Below, in pieces: positions 33,633-45,170 of a DNA stretch of 64,000 nucleotides. Under the pieces are notes generated by a model. The model did not search any database. It had not been told where the DNA came from and saw only the letters and a program-made list of their open reading frames with translations. Where the stretch lies: the NCBI RefSeq assembly GCF_910592395.1, contig NC_088311.1, forward strand, positions 13,146,501 to 13,210,500, in the 5' to 3' direction. The stretch comes from Lineus longissimus (lineage: Eukaryota; Nemertea; Pilidiophora; Heteronemertea; Lineidae). The translations under genes and the position numbers were made by a program. Each line of letters opens with the position of its first letter. The stretch's first letter is position 1.

Positions 33633-34570
33633 AGGTAACAGATATTCACACACCTGCTGTTCATTCTCTTGTATGAACGATGATTTAGTTCAGACCCAAA
33701 CATTGAATGCAGCTAGGAAAAAATCGGATGGCGCTTCAACAAAGTTCACCAAGGTAGGTTTCACAAGATGTGTATGATAATCTTAGTGTTAATGGGTCAT
33801 TTTGGGATTCAGAAAATAGCATGTAATGAAATTATCTTTCGTCACAGGTAGTCAACACACCAGATGATGAGAACATCCAACCACCAGGCATTCCTCATAC
33901 TGGATCATTCGCAGTCGTGCAGTGTGGTGAAAAGTACTATGTGGGAATGCTGCTTGCTGTCGAAGAAAGTCAATGTCAGGTCAAGTACATGAAGAAGGCA
34001 ACTGCTACTCAAGGTGAGATATCTGGTTGAGCAATGATGAGGAGGATGTTCACAGGGTACCATTAGAAATGAACATTCCCCCTGTTGTTAACATTGTAAA
34101 CCAGCACCTTACACTAACCACAGGATACTTCATGGGCAATTCCATACATGTCCTTGCACATCGTTTGTGGCATAATCTGGCGTGATGTATACTGTAGTTG
34201 ATATCAGACTACAAACTACAAACTTTAACTTGAAACTTTTTGATGAGTGACGTAGATACATCTTTTTAATGATAAGCTAAGACATTAAATTCTTTTGCAG
34301 GTTCAAACTCGTTTGAATTTTTGGACCAAAGTTCCTGGCAGCTGATTGAGGACATCAAAGTTATCCTTGATGCTCCAAATATGGACAGGCGTCAGCATTA
34401 CCTATTTTCAAAGAAAGACTTGGACGAGATCAAAAAGTACATGTAGAGCCTGTACTGCAGCTCCTCTATATCCATGGCTTACTGTAGACTTGTCTCTGGT
34501 GTTGATCGGATTACAAAGTTCATTCATCTTCTGAGGAAAGTGGAGCCACTGCCAACTCATTGGACTGAAT

Positions 34571-34798
34571 TAAGGGTTTGCTATAGGCACCAGCATTTAG
34601 GCTAGAACGTGAAATTTTGGAGCAATTAGAACTTCTTCAAAATGAATTCAAATTTCAAGGCTGGTGTGCAGTTCTTTGTTTTCCAGGAAACTGCATCCCA
34701 GCCTTGAAATTTGTATTTACTGCATTTTGAATGAGTTCTGATTGCTCCAAGATGTCAAGCTCTACCCAAAATGGCGGCACCTATAGCCAACCCTTTAC
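34571..34798. mobile_element. Foldback MITE, about 228 bp
   Basis: The two halves are imperfect inverted repeats over nearly the whole length: left AAGGGTTTGCTATAGGCACC, right GGCACCTATAGCCAACCCTT. The loop lies near 34680. The flanks contain TTA on both sides, a possible target duplication. Confidence 0.75.
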
Positions 34799-35186
34799 CA
34801 TGTTTCAAACTTACTATGTGCACCCTTTTTCAGCAGGCTTAGGATTAGCTGCCATCAAAAACACTTGATGAAATCTCTGTGTGCCCACCTTTTATACTTG
34901 GCTTAATGGGACCTGCTGCCGGTGCCACCAACAATATCTCGCAATGTTCTGGTGTTTTTGATCATTCAGATGTTTTGGTGGAGATAATTTTATCAGAATC
35001 TTTAGAGAGCTGCTGGAAATCACAATCGCATGTTAAATGTTAAATGTTTGTTTGAAATGTTAAATGTTAAATGTTTGTGTTTAAACATTTCTTCTGCCTC
35101 AACACTTGTTATGAATAAACCACCTTGATAGTTAGGTTTTCGTTTTTCTCAAAAAACAAAAACCTATTGCTTTGCTTGTGTTTTTT

Positions 35187-35212
35187 CTTTCTTTCTTTCT
35201 TTCTTTCTTTTT
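35187..35212 (+). repeat. (TTTC)n microsatellite
   Basis: Six to seven uninterrupted TTTC units. Confidence 0.85.
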
Positions 35213-35458
35213 TCTACGGATTTTTGTGCAGAGCAAATCTCAGAGATGGTGATAGCTGTAGATGTGGAACTTATTTCATATGATAGGCCCAAGTCTGAAG
35301 TTGATCCTCCTTGCCCTAATTACGAAATTCATTGAGGGGGTCGGCCGCTAGGGGGCGCTAAGTGAAAATCTAATAATGGCTTTTTCTCCATAATGCGCAC
35401 TCCGATTTGAACGAAACTACTTTCAACTGATGCAGAATCTTGTTGCGCATAAAATATA

Positions 35459-36110
35459 TAGGGTGGCGACCCAAAATTTGTCAACAGTTTTGACGATAGA
35501 TGGCGCTGACTGAAAAAAGGGGGCAAACACCAAAATGGTAAAATATCGGCACTGCGAGCCTTTGAGTTTATTCTAGTGGCATAGAACAATGCCTCCCTAT
35601 GATGCCCAGGGAATATATAGGTTTTGGTTGCGATCGGATATTCAATATGGCCTCCAGACCAGCCATCTTGTTTTTCTTACAAGAGCTATAACTTCCGAAT
35701 GCGAACTCCGAATTGAATCAGATTAATTTCATCTGATGCAGAATCTCATTACCCACCAGATGTTACCGACGAAGTCATGTTATAGTTACAGGTTTTGATA
35801 ATAGGTGGCATTTAATGCATTTTTTTACTTTTTTCACTAACCGCCCTCTATCGTCGAAACCGTTGACAAAATCGGGGTGACGTGTCTCCTGATGTTTTGT
35901 GCGTATTAGAGTTCCGCTTCGGATAAAGAAAGTTTCATGCAAATCGGGGTTGGCGTAAGGGAGAAAATGCAATTTCAGCATGAAACAATATATATTAAGT
36001 GGCAACGCAAAATTTGTCAGTAGTTTTGACGATAGATGGCGCTGACTGAAAAAGCGACAAACACCAAAAGGGTAAAATAACGGCACTGCGAGCGTTTGTG
36101 GAGCTTACTC
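35459..36110. repeat. Direct repeat pair around GATAGATGGCGCTGACTGAA
   Basis: Segments of about 110 bp at 35462-35572 and 35998-36104 share the GATAGATGGCGCTGACTGAA core and the following AACACCAAAA and CGGCACTGCGAGC boxes. The 530 bp between them does not match either copy. Confidence 0.65.
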
Positions 36111-36910
36111 CTTTTTAACGCCAGGTGGCGTTTGGTTTCGGCGAATGGTAGATCCTGAGCAAGCCAAGATACAATCTTGACACTAGAGGCGCTGATGTCG
36201 TTCCTAAACAACGGCTCTAGCACTGCTAAATTGCCACCATCTTGAAAAGCAGTACCACGCATGTGGAAATGTAAAGAATCTTTACAATTGAAAGAGGCTA
36301 TCGCATCACCACTACGCCCGAGAACACGATGGCTGCACTACGCTGCATTGATAGTTTGCAATAAATTCACGTAAAAACACACCAGAACATCTCGGGTTTT
36401 ATTTACAAAGATCATATTTTGTTATTTATTTATAAAACAAGCCATTTTATGAAAGAAGGTGGCACTTACTAGGCCTGGATAAGACTTTGGAGTTTGAAGT
36501 GGTGGTGACGCAGTGTTGAAAACACCTGAATATCAGGATGCCGATATCCAAGATGGCGGAATTTTACCAATTCCAGTGTCTGAACTTGAATTTTAATTTC
36601 AGCAATTGTGGAAGTGCAAAGAGGCACAGGCTACTGATTTTACTTTTGTAGTATTGACCAGCAAAGTTAACTTCGTCGCTTTTTTAGCGGTTACCCTAGG
36701 TTAGGTAGGTAAACCGCAGGCTGTCCAACGATGTCGCGTGGCCGGGCAGCGTCGGACAGCGTCTTCGTCACTCGTGGACGTGGTCGTGTGTGTGTGTGTG
36801 TTGTGGCGGCGTGCTGCGTGCATTGCACTGCACTGTGCGGTATCGTTCGGAAACGTACGTCAGTTCAGTGTCGGTCGATATTATGAAGCCAATTACATTA
36901 CCTATGTAGC

Positions 36911-38301
36911 TACAGCAAGAAGTTTGACGGCCGATTTTTCGCCAACCAGACGGACGTGGCCGGACGTTCTGCTTATACTCACAACTTCATATTATGAATA
37001 GGTATCTCGCCATTTACGAGCGTGAAATCGGTGAAAATTGCGGAGGTCGTGAGCTGTGCCACTTGAAAGATGTGCAAACTGAGTCAAGGTCACTTACCTC
37101 GAGTCCAGGCCGCTCACCATTTTTCTTCTTCTACTTTTAATAATATAAAACTAGAAGTGGCATTCGAGTCTGAAGCAGACTCGTGAGTCTCCGCCACTAC
37201 CAAGCTACATGTTTTTTGTCCATCATGGCATGATGTCATTAAACCGAGCACCCCGGCCTCAAGAGTTATTATTTTTATTTTTCAAGAATATTGATTTTTG
37301 CTCTCCTCAGAGCGTTGTATCCGCTGTGTGTGTAACTTTTTGAAGTTAAGACTCCCAGTTCTTAATAAAACAAACTTCTGTTTAAAAAAAACCCGCCTGA
37401 TTCCTTCTGACCTGAAACCAGAAATCGAATATATTTTTTTGGCTAACCAACCTGGGAACATTTTCACAGTACCTTATAGTCTCATGGGAATTTTCCTCCG
37501 AATTCAAGCAAATAACCTACATGGATGAATGACAATAAACGCGATGCAGAATGTACTAAACTAAAGGCTCATGACAGGCTAAACTGGCTCCCTGTGGATG
37601 CTATACAGCTAGGTATAGGTTAAGCGCTGGCTATGCGATTATGCAACCGTTGAACAGAGCACTGTGCGATAAAGCATGGCGGTATAGTATGGCACGATGT
37701 GGGAAACAAATTGTCCTCGATCTCCTTTATTTCTGCAAATTTACCTACAATTTTTACTGTGGCAAATGTTCACGATATATTACTGTTGAATTTGTGGACG
37801 ATCGATTTTTGTAGTCTCAGGTTTTTTCAAAACTTTGCTGACCAAAAATGCGAGGTTAGGCGGGTTATCGACATTCAGAGCAATGTGCATTTGCCGAACA
37901 ACTGCCGTCCTGGCTCCGAGGTCGACAAAATCCGCGAACACTCGGCCTATACGAAGAGTCTCCGCTGCACTCCGTGGCGGAGACTAATTAATAAAAGAAG
38001 GATTTTTTAACAAAAAAATGAATTGAGTGATATTCAAAATATTGTATTGTAGTTTTTCATGCAAATTTTTGGACATTATTAAAAGTAGATGAAAAATGGT
38101 GAGCGGCCTAGACTCGAGCTAAAGTGACCTTGACCTCAGTTTGCACATCTTTCAAGTGGCACAGCTCACGACTTCCGCAATTTTCACCGATTTCACGCTC
38201 GTAAATAGTGAGATATTCATATGAACTTATTGTGAGTGTGTAAGCAGAACGTCCACGTCCGTTTGGTTGGCGAAAAATCAGCCGTCAAACTTCTTACTGT
38301 A
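36911..38301. mobile_element. TA-flanked inverted-repeat element, about 1.39 kb
   Basis: Inverted repeats of about 230 bp occur at 36913-37140 and 38072-38299. Ends read CAG(C/T)AAGAAGTTTGACGG and are flanked by TA on both sides, the signature of Tc1/mariner-type insertion. The interior holds two short GC-rich hairpins (GAGTCTCCGC...GCGGAGACT at 37950-37985). No transposase ORF. Confidence 0.75.
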
Positions 38302-38351
38302 CATAATTAGCGTGCATTACATTACAACCTCGATTTGTTTACCCCTTCTGT

Positions 38352-40522
38352 GGGTCATACTAATTTTAATTACTGCCCGGTACCTCCCAGTACCGCCCGG
38401 CACTGCCCGGTGCTAATAAATTTACTGCCCGGTAATTGTAAACACATCATTTGCCCATTTTTTTCTTATAAAATTCAGGCTTTTCAATTCATGGTTCCTA
38501 CGACCATGATAAATGTCATACATGACCGCCAGACCCCGTTAGCGAAAGATGAGCAAAATAGGTGGAATGCCTCTCAGCTGGATGTTTATAATAGGTCAGA
38601 TAAGCTGATTAATTGCACTCCAAGGCCTTCCTCCTAGACATCTGCTATTGCACTACAGACACCACCTGCTGTGTTAGGTTTACCTGTCTTACTGGGTTCA
38701 TTACACTTGGTGCAATATGGGTATGTGGATTAGTGGATTAGATCGAATGCACTCAATGTGTTGCTGAATTCGTGCCATGAATTGTTATATAATGTTATAT
38801 AATGATGAGTCATGGATTGGTCAAGGAACAGTTGCTTCAATGATTGTGATGCAGAGAAGCAGTGTATGCTTCTGCATTGGTTTCTATCTGATGTCCATGA
38901 AATTTCGTCACTCTACAAACCCTTGGCAGATTTGAAGCAATATTCCTGTTTGTTACTGTTACAATACACCTTGGGATTTCACCCCAGACTGACCATAAAA
39001 TTCCTAGGCCAAGGTCTGCATGGTCTGTGTGTTAACAGAACAAGTAAAGATGAAACAGCATGCTTCATGCTAAACTGGACATTGCATGATAGGCAGTATA
39101 TCCAAACCTGATGCATTGCAATCTTTTTAGCTTAAGTTGAAATTGGACGGATAGTTCTGACCTGGCTACAGGGAGCCTGTGTCAGTAAGTAGGCCACGCA
39201 ATAGCATACATTATATAGGCCGCAGGGATGTGTACTATTTTCAAGTTAGGTCGAGATAGAGGCAAGGCTCCTCTCCTAAGAGTAAGAGTGGGGGTGGTCA
39301 AATTCGGATGGATGACAGTGAGCCCAGGGTAATCTAGTTGTACCCCATTCTGTCCCACCGCTTTGCACACGATCGCTCTTCGCAGGGTGGAACAATATTG
39401 TTTAAAGCCTTCAAGGCCCCTACGTCATTATTGTTTACAGGCCTAACTTAAAAAGCAAGGTACATGTTTAACCAGTCTGATTAAAAACTATGAAAAAAAA
39501 AGAAATGTTTTTTTCACATAGGCCTACTATAAACAAACAGTCCGAAAAAGCAGTTACATCCTGCACCATGATCAACTACAATATTGCAATATAGAAACAA
39601 GCATCCGACAGGACCAATCAGGTCTTCATCTGAAGCATTGCCATTAGGCCTACATCGAGTACACTCTGATTTTGTCAGATGATGTGCCACTTACAGGCAG
39701 GAGTAATGATAACAAATTCCGTAACACCTGCTGTGGTAGGTCAGCCAGACATGCCATAGGCTAGATTGCGCTAATCTCTGATCACGCCTGATTACCCTAA
39801 TAACAACATCATCGGGCAATTCAAAGAGAAACTCCAACCTCACGGCCTCAATGCATTTGCCTTTGCAACCTGATGTTCGCTTTTTGACCTTCGCTAACGG
39901 GATCTGGCTGTAATGAAGAAATGTCTCCAAATTATTAGGTGAGGTGTTAAAAAAATGTCTCCAGAATGCAGTTCTGCCCCCAAAGATGCAGTCATTGTCA
40001 AAACGTTTATTAGAAAGGTGAATGTGTGCTAATAAAGTCCATTTTTACTGCAAAGGAATTGTCATTTTGTTGATTATTTCGCTAAAAACTCCAGAATAGC
40101 CACTCTCCTCAAACTTATTATTGAGGTTTGAAAGTTACTACAGTTTGCAGCAGAGAGAACTATTTTTAGAAACAACTGGCATTGGTATGCGCAAAACCCC
40201 TCCTGTGAAACACTGCCAAAGGGAAAGGTGATTGGGCGACATGTGCATCAGCCATGGAAGTACTTCCATGCATCAGCCAATGGCATGAGGTATGGGCTTG
40301 TCTAGATTGCAACATCAGACTCTGGGATTGGCTGGTTAAATGACTGACATTTCTAGTTCTAATCGACCATGAAATGCCCTGAAAATGCATAAGAATAGAT
40401 TACCTTGAAAACATGAAATTTATAAGAAAAAGATGGGCAAATAATGTGTTTATAGCTACCGGGCAGTAATTTTTCAGCACCGGGCATTGCCGCGCGGTAC
40501 CGGGCAGTAATCAGTATGACCG
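38352..40522. mobile_element. Inverted-repeat DNA element with 8-bp target duplication, 2.17 kb
   Basis: CCTTCTGT occurs at 38344-38351 and 40523-40530. Inside are inverted repeats of about 130 bp: the left end starts GGGTCATACTAATTTTAATT, and the right end ends AGTATGACCG. Both contain ATTACTGCCCGGTACC and a second TTACTGCCCGGTA. An 8-bp duplication is made by hAT, P and Merlin transposases. No transposase is encoded; several short ORFs are not supported. Confidence 0.85.
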
Positions 40523-40697
40523 CCTTCTGTCCAGCATGGCCGACTTTCGCAAGGTGTCTATTCATTTCCATTTGAAGCACCCTCCAGTTTGGAGTTGGGG
40601 CATACCCTTCTTACCCCTCCTCAGCCTGGTGGCTTACCAAAAGCCCTGTCAAGTGGGTATAATCATGAAGCTATAAAAAAAGGAGGAGGCCACACTG

Positions 40698-40862
40698 AGT
40701 TGCGCATGCGCATATCTCAAATGGGAACCTTGCCGAGATCGGTGCACCGTTTACACTTGCTTATTTTTTAACCGAACCGTGCTCAGACCGGACCGAGACT
40801 ACCTCCAGTTGATAGTCTCGGTGCTCCGGTCCAAGCACGGTTATTTTTCTCCAGTGTAAATG
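40698..40862. repeat. Foldback sequence with a second copy in an intron
   Basis: The arms ACCGTGCT-AGACCGGA-CCGAGACT (40786-40812) and their complement at 40820-40845 form a stem of about 25 bp. The adjacent left part (40698-40762) recurs in inverted orientation at 60011-60068, in the first intron of the OB-fold gene, with few differences. Likely two copies of one dispersed element end. Confidence 0.65.
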
Positions 40863-41949
40863 GAGCTAAAGTGATCCGAAATATTGACTTATCATCAAAA
40901 CTTTGAAAAGTGGCAGAATTATGCATTCGGGTCAAAGCCCCCCGGCCGCTGCTGAAATGGTGATGTTCTGTGTTCAACATTTCACCCTGCAACAATAACA
41001 ATCACTATGAGATTATGGTCAGGGGCAGTGGAGACAATAATCAACACTACACATTCATACCGGTAATTTACAAATTGATTGTGTAAAATCAGAAAATCTA
41101 TTCCCGATCTCACCAATCAGAGCGCTTCTCTTGGGGTCAATCAAATAGCATGTGAAAGGTGTAGTGCACACAACGTAAACTGAGTTATGCAGAAGGCAGG
41201 GGGGGGGCGCCCATAATTGATAGCTTCGTGCTATTGGTCAGCCATTCCGAGGTTGCTGGTGTTAGTTTAATAGACAAGGTATTTCATTGTTGAATCTCGT
41301 CAAATTTCCTCAGGGTATTGAAACGCGCGTAGCAGAGTGGAAATGCACCGAGTTCTCAGGATGTTGTCGACCTTGATCACTTCATTCTTTGTGAATTCAA
41401 ATTTCTCTCTAGTTTGTACTAATTCTTTCTTTTTCTCTTTTCAGGTTGCATGATTGTAGTATTTGTAACTTGCTTCAGCTTGACATTCACCACACTCATC
41501 AGGTAAGTCATTGTCGATCGTGACAATTTGACTCTGCTACGAGAAATTTGAATAATCATTCTTGAACTGTTACTTCAGAGACGACTGGCTATAACAGTAG
41601 ACTGGTTGGTTGCCAATTTTCTAGGTCAAAAGGGTCACATTGCCATTGGAATTTTTTTTGAAAAACTTTCATATTTTTCATTCTTTCCACCATTTTAGCA
41701 ATTTTCATAAACTGGGTCTGTGTCTACAGTTGTTGTGGCAGTAAAAATATTGAAATTAAAAATAAAATCCCGTCTCCACATCCAATATTCTTTTCAGTAT
41801 TGCAGAACCACTCTGCCTTTTCCTCTTCTTCCACTCTGTTCTCTTTGCTGCTTGGATAATCCAATGCAATGCTTCACTAATTTTTTCTTTTCTCTTTTCA
41901 GGTTGTGTGATTATATGCTTTTTTACTTGAATTGAAATTAACCACACTC

Positions 41950-42250
41950 CTTATAAACTCCACTCATATTCAACTTGAATCCACTCATTAGCCACTCTTT
42001 CTCGACTCGACACATTATTGACTTGACTCTCTATAAACTCATCCACTAAAACTCATTATCCACTATAAACTCATTATCCACTCTTTATTGACTCACTAAC
42101 CACTCAACTCATTATCCACTATTCCTCAATTACTATCCACTCATTATCCACTAATCACAGACTCATTACCCACTCATTATCAGCTTTAAGTGCACGCATA
42201 CTCATTGTCGCCTCATAGTCATAATTCAATCATTATCAACTCATTTGTTC
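41950..42250. repeat. ACTCATTATCCACT minisatellite
   Basis: A degenerate array of CCACTCATTATCCACTATAAACTC-like words of 14-25 bp, about 300 bp long, immediately upstream of the Helentron. Confidence 0.75.
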
Positions 42251-42654
42251 TCATCTCTCGCTTGGTTCTCATCATGTCAGACTCGATTCTCAGTCATCTT
42301 CAACTCCGACGTTAGTTTCACTGATTCTCATCTTGCCAGACCATTGACTGACATATTATTCTCACTAGACCATTGACTTGCACCACACCATTCACTGTCA
42401 TTCTCACTGGACCCAAACCTCACTTCATCACTCTATCCATTTTTCTCACAATTATTCAGAACCATCTCCTGATTAACTTCACTCACCACCCTTGGATTAA
42501 CTTCAGCACATCTTGATTCCTCTCCCTTTCACTCAATTCTGTTCACCTCAGCTTTACTTCACTTCCACCCAACCTCACTGTAATGTCTACAGGCATACCT
42601 TAAAACAACAGGCAAATGACAAGAAAATTTGTTCATTATATAAACTAAATTAAT

Positions 42655-42876
42655 ATGATATCGCTTGCACAGTACCGTGCAACAATAGGTTCATACCTAC
42701 CAAAAGCTATAGCAAAAAGTCAAGCAAAGGAAATACATGTGTGTGGTTGTACACAAATCTCGCCACTCTCCAAAGACAATGTCCGATTTGATGAAATAAC
42801 ACTTAGTAAACAAAAGCACACAGTAAAGATATTTGAAGAAAATGAACAATTTGATCACAATGTTTGCTTTGATTAA
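42655..42876 (+). CDS. Short ORF at the Helentron start, low support
   Basis: A 73-codon ORF (MISLAQYRATIGSY...) resembling, from memory, the short basic start of large Helitron/Helentron proteins. The frame closes before the next segment at 42982. It may be the N-terminus of the OTU protein with a broken linker, or chance. Confidence 0.35.
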   Translation: MISLAQYRATIGSYLPKAIAKSQAKEIHVCGCTQISPLSKDNVRFDEITLSKQKHTVKIFEENEQFDHNVCFD

Positions 42877-42981
42877 ATCACTCAAAAAAAACAAAATCAT
42901 TCATTATCAAAGAACTTAAAAGAATTACAGAGTGCAGCATATTATGCTTCGATTGCTAGTGCATGTGATTATTTTACATCA

Positions 42982-44035
42982 TTGTGTGTACTTCAGGATC
43001 TTCTTATTTTTGTCTTAAATACAGCCACCCCAGATCTGAGACAACAATGTCATAAATGTCAACTGGAACCACTTCCTCAACCACAAATTAAACACCAGAT
43101 TGATTCTCACCAGAAAAGAACAGGAATAATCTGTCAAAAGATAAGCTTTTCACAAACTGGTGGTTATGGCAAAAGAAAACGGAAAAATAAGAAATCACAT
43201 CCAGTGAAGAAAGTGCATTTATCCCCTACCCAAACAAGTCCATTGTCTGAGAGTAATGATGATGTTATGTATACTGGAGAGAAAGTTGCAATATCAACCT
43301 TCACACCTCTTACTACAGAAACTCAGAAAAAACCAGCGATGCATTTGGACTTAAATTTACATATAAGCCACAAATACCACTCGAAAATCTTAATCTGCAG
43401 AAGTCTTATCCAGTTGACTGGAAACCTATTATAGGTGATGGTAATTGTTTATTTCGTTCTTTGTCTTATGCTCTAACCAATAATGAAGAAAATCATGGTA
43501 AAGTTAGGAAAGCCGTTGTTAAGCATTTGCTTAGCAACACCAGCTGCAGAACATTTGTTACTACACACAGAGGTCTCACCATGAATCAATTAGAAGAATA
43601 CCTTCATTCAAAAAACATCGCTGAAAATGGTGTCTGGGGTACTGATATTGAAATTGCAGCAGCTTGTCACTTATTTAACATACAAATCTTCACCGATGAT
43701 TATAACAAAAAATGGTCAGTTTTCGGTTCAACAGGATTGCCATCTATCTCTCTTGATAATTCATCAGGTAATCATTATGAAGTTATTACCACAGTTTCCG
43801 AGTCAGAAATTATTCTTAATGAGGGTGATATGAATGCTGTCCTTGACACACATAAAACAAATGTATCAACACTTGTTACTAGTACCAAATTCAATGAAAC
43901 CTCCAATAATGAAAACATCCAGCATTTGCAAAAACCACAAGACAACAACATTGTCAAAACAACAGACAAATATTTCAATGTAGTTCTGGGAACTATGTCA
44001 CAAAATGATGATTTATTCGAGGGCATTGGTTATGG
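42982..44035 (+). pseudogene. Helentron OTU-domain cysteine protease part
   Basis: The first open segment (42982-43434) is a Ser/Lys/Pro-rich linker. A frameshift near 43370 moves to the frame carrying the OTU domain: DGNC (Asp and catalytic Cys) at 43437-43448, then FRSLSYALT, an EIAAACHLF helix and the catalytic His in NHYEVI near 43767-43784. OTU domains are deubiquitinase-type proteases carried by Helentrons, role unproven. The DGNC motif lies upstream of any start codon in its frame, so the first visible start is not the real one. The protein is cut at 44036 by repeat B2 and resumes at 45171. Confidence 0.75.
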
Positions 44036-45076
44036 AAATGAAATGGCCAGGGCCATTGTGCTCACCTCATGTGGAGGAAAGATGGATAAAGAGCATGGTC
44101 TTGTGTCATGTAGTGTTAGGTTTGATGTAGGTCCAAGCAATTACAATTTCCCCAAAATGGCCAATTTACAGTACATTCGACCTCTGTGACCTTGAAAAGT
44201 AGGTCAAATCAAAGAAGACCCGGGTGACACATTGAATGGTTGTTAGAATTAGATGTACCTATGATATAAAATTGGTGCCAATCGGGCAAGTCATTACTAG
44301 GAATAATGGCATTTTGAAGAATTTAGGATTTGGCCCCCTCCCTGGAGGCCAAACGGCAAATCAGATCGCACCAAACTTCGGTACCTGAGATCACCTGACC
44401 AAGGGGTACATGTGTACTTAATTTGTGATCAATAGTCATTGCAGTTAAGAAACGTGCCATAGTTACGGCCCGACGGCGAATTTACGCCATTTGACCTCTG
44501 TGACCTTGACAAGAAAGTCAAATTAAAAACCTGTGTGACATATACTGTATGGTGGTTAGATGTACCCATGATATCAAATTGGTGGCAATCGGGCAAGAAG
44601 TTAAGGAATAATCACATTTTTAAGGTTTTTGGATTTTGCCCCCTGGTGGTCAAGTGGTGAATCATATTGGACCAAACTTCGGTCCCTGAGATCACCTGAC
44701 TAAGGGGTAAATGTGTACCAAATTTGGTATCAATAGTCATTGCAGTTTAGAAACGTGCCATCGTTACATCCTAATGGCCAATTTACACCATTTGACCTCT
44801 GTGACCTTGAAAAGGAGGTCAAATCAAAAACCCGGAGGATATATGATGCACCTTTGCTAGAAGTACCTACCATATTTTTTTCAAAATTTCCCGACTACTA
44901 TTAAGGGAGATATTGCATATTTTCACTTTTAACGTTTGGCCCCCTGGTGGCCAAACCATGAAACGAATCGGACCGAAACTTGGTCTCCCAGGTGTCATTA
45001 CATAAGGGTACATGTGTACCAAGTTTCAACTCAATAGCTCTAACAGTTACGAAACGTGCCCTGCTAACGGACGACG

Positions 45077-45117
<41 letters not shown>

Positions 45118-45170
45118 ACGACGGACGCCACGGTATGGGATAAGCTCACCTCTGCTAAGAGGTGAGCTAA
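44036..45170 (+). mobile_element. Helentron-type non-autonomous repeat B2
   Basis: Begins AAATGAAATGGCCAGGGCC, with GCTCACCTC near 44059-44067. Ends with the AGCTCACCTC-TGCTAA-GAGGTGAGCT hairpin at 45143-45168. It is close to B1 and B3 along its length (three internal units and an ACG repeat at 45068-45115). It interrupts the OTU protein. The flanks resume without obvious target duplication. Confidence 0.85.

Larger units (their letters stand above)
28651..34446 (+). pseudogene. Intron-containing transposase-like/OTU fusion gene, frameshifted
   Basis: The large first exon (28651-30940) has a very basic N-terminus and a Cys-rich segment, then probable RNase H/DDE motifs: Asp in QVMDFAKN (about 30126), Asp in SDGCAAQYKS (about 30378), and Asp/Glu in HGKADGDGEIG (about 30486-30497). 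Exon 2 (31050-31285) is an acidic linker. Exon 3 (31490-32312) has an OTU-like domain with DGNC at 31777-31788 and a later NHFVACL His at 32251. Exons 33848-34013 and 34301-34446 end the protein at TAG 34444-34446; an intermediate exon ending 33754 is uncertain. The frame changes near an A run at 28806-28816 and near 29970. The second intron is GC-AG. The family is common in invertebrates as I recall; its class is unnamed here. Confidence 0.65.
34447..36910. other. Non-coding stretch with small repeats
   Basis: No gene. It holds a foldback MITE, a TTTC microsatellite and a direct repeat, listed separately. Short Leu-rich ORFs are not supported. A GGCCGCTAGGGGGCGCTA box at 35343-35360 is noted as a CTCF-like site. 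Confidence 0.4.
40531..42640. other. Non-coding stretch with inverted and simple repeats
   Basis: No supported gene. It contains a foldback at 40698-40862, a pyrimidine-rich tract, and the minisatellite at 41950-42250, listed separately. Pairs of CTTTTCAGGTTG(C/T)(A/G)TGATT(G/A)TA segments occur at 41438-41459 and 41894-41915, a short duplication. Confidence 0.4.
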
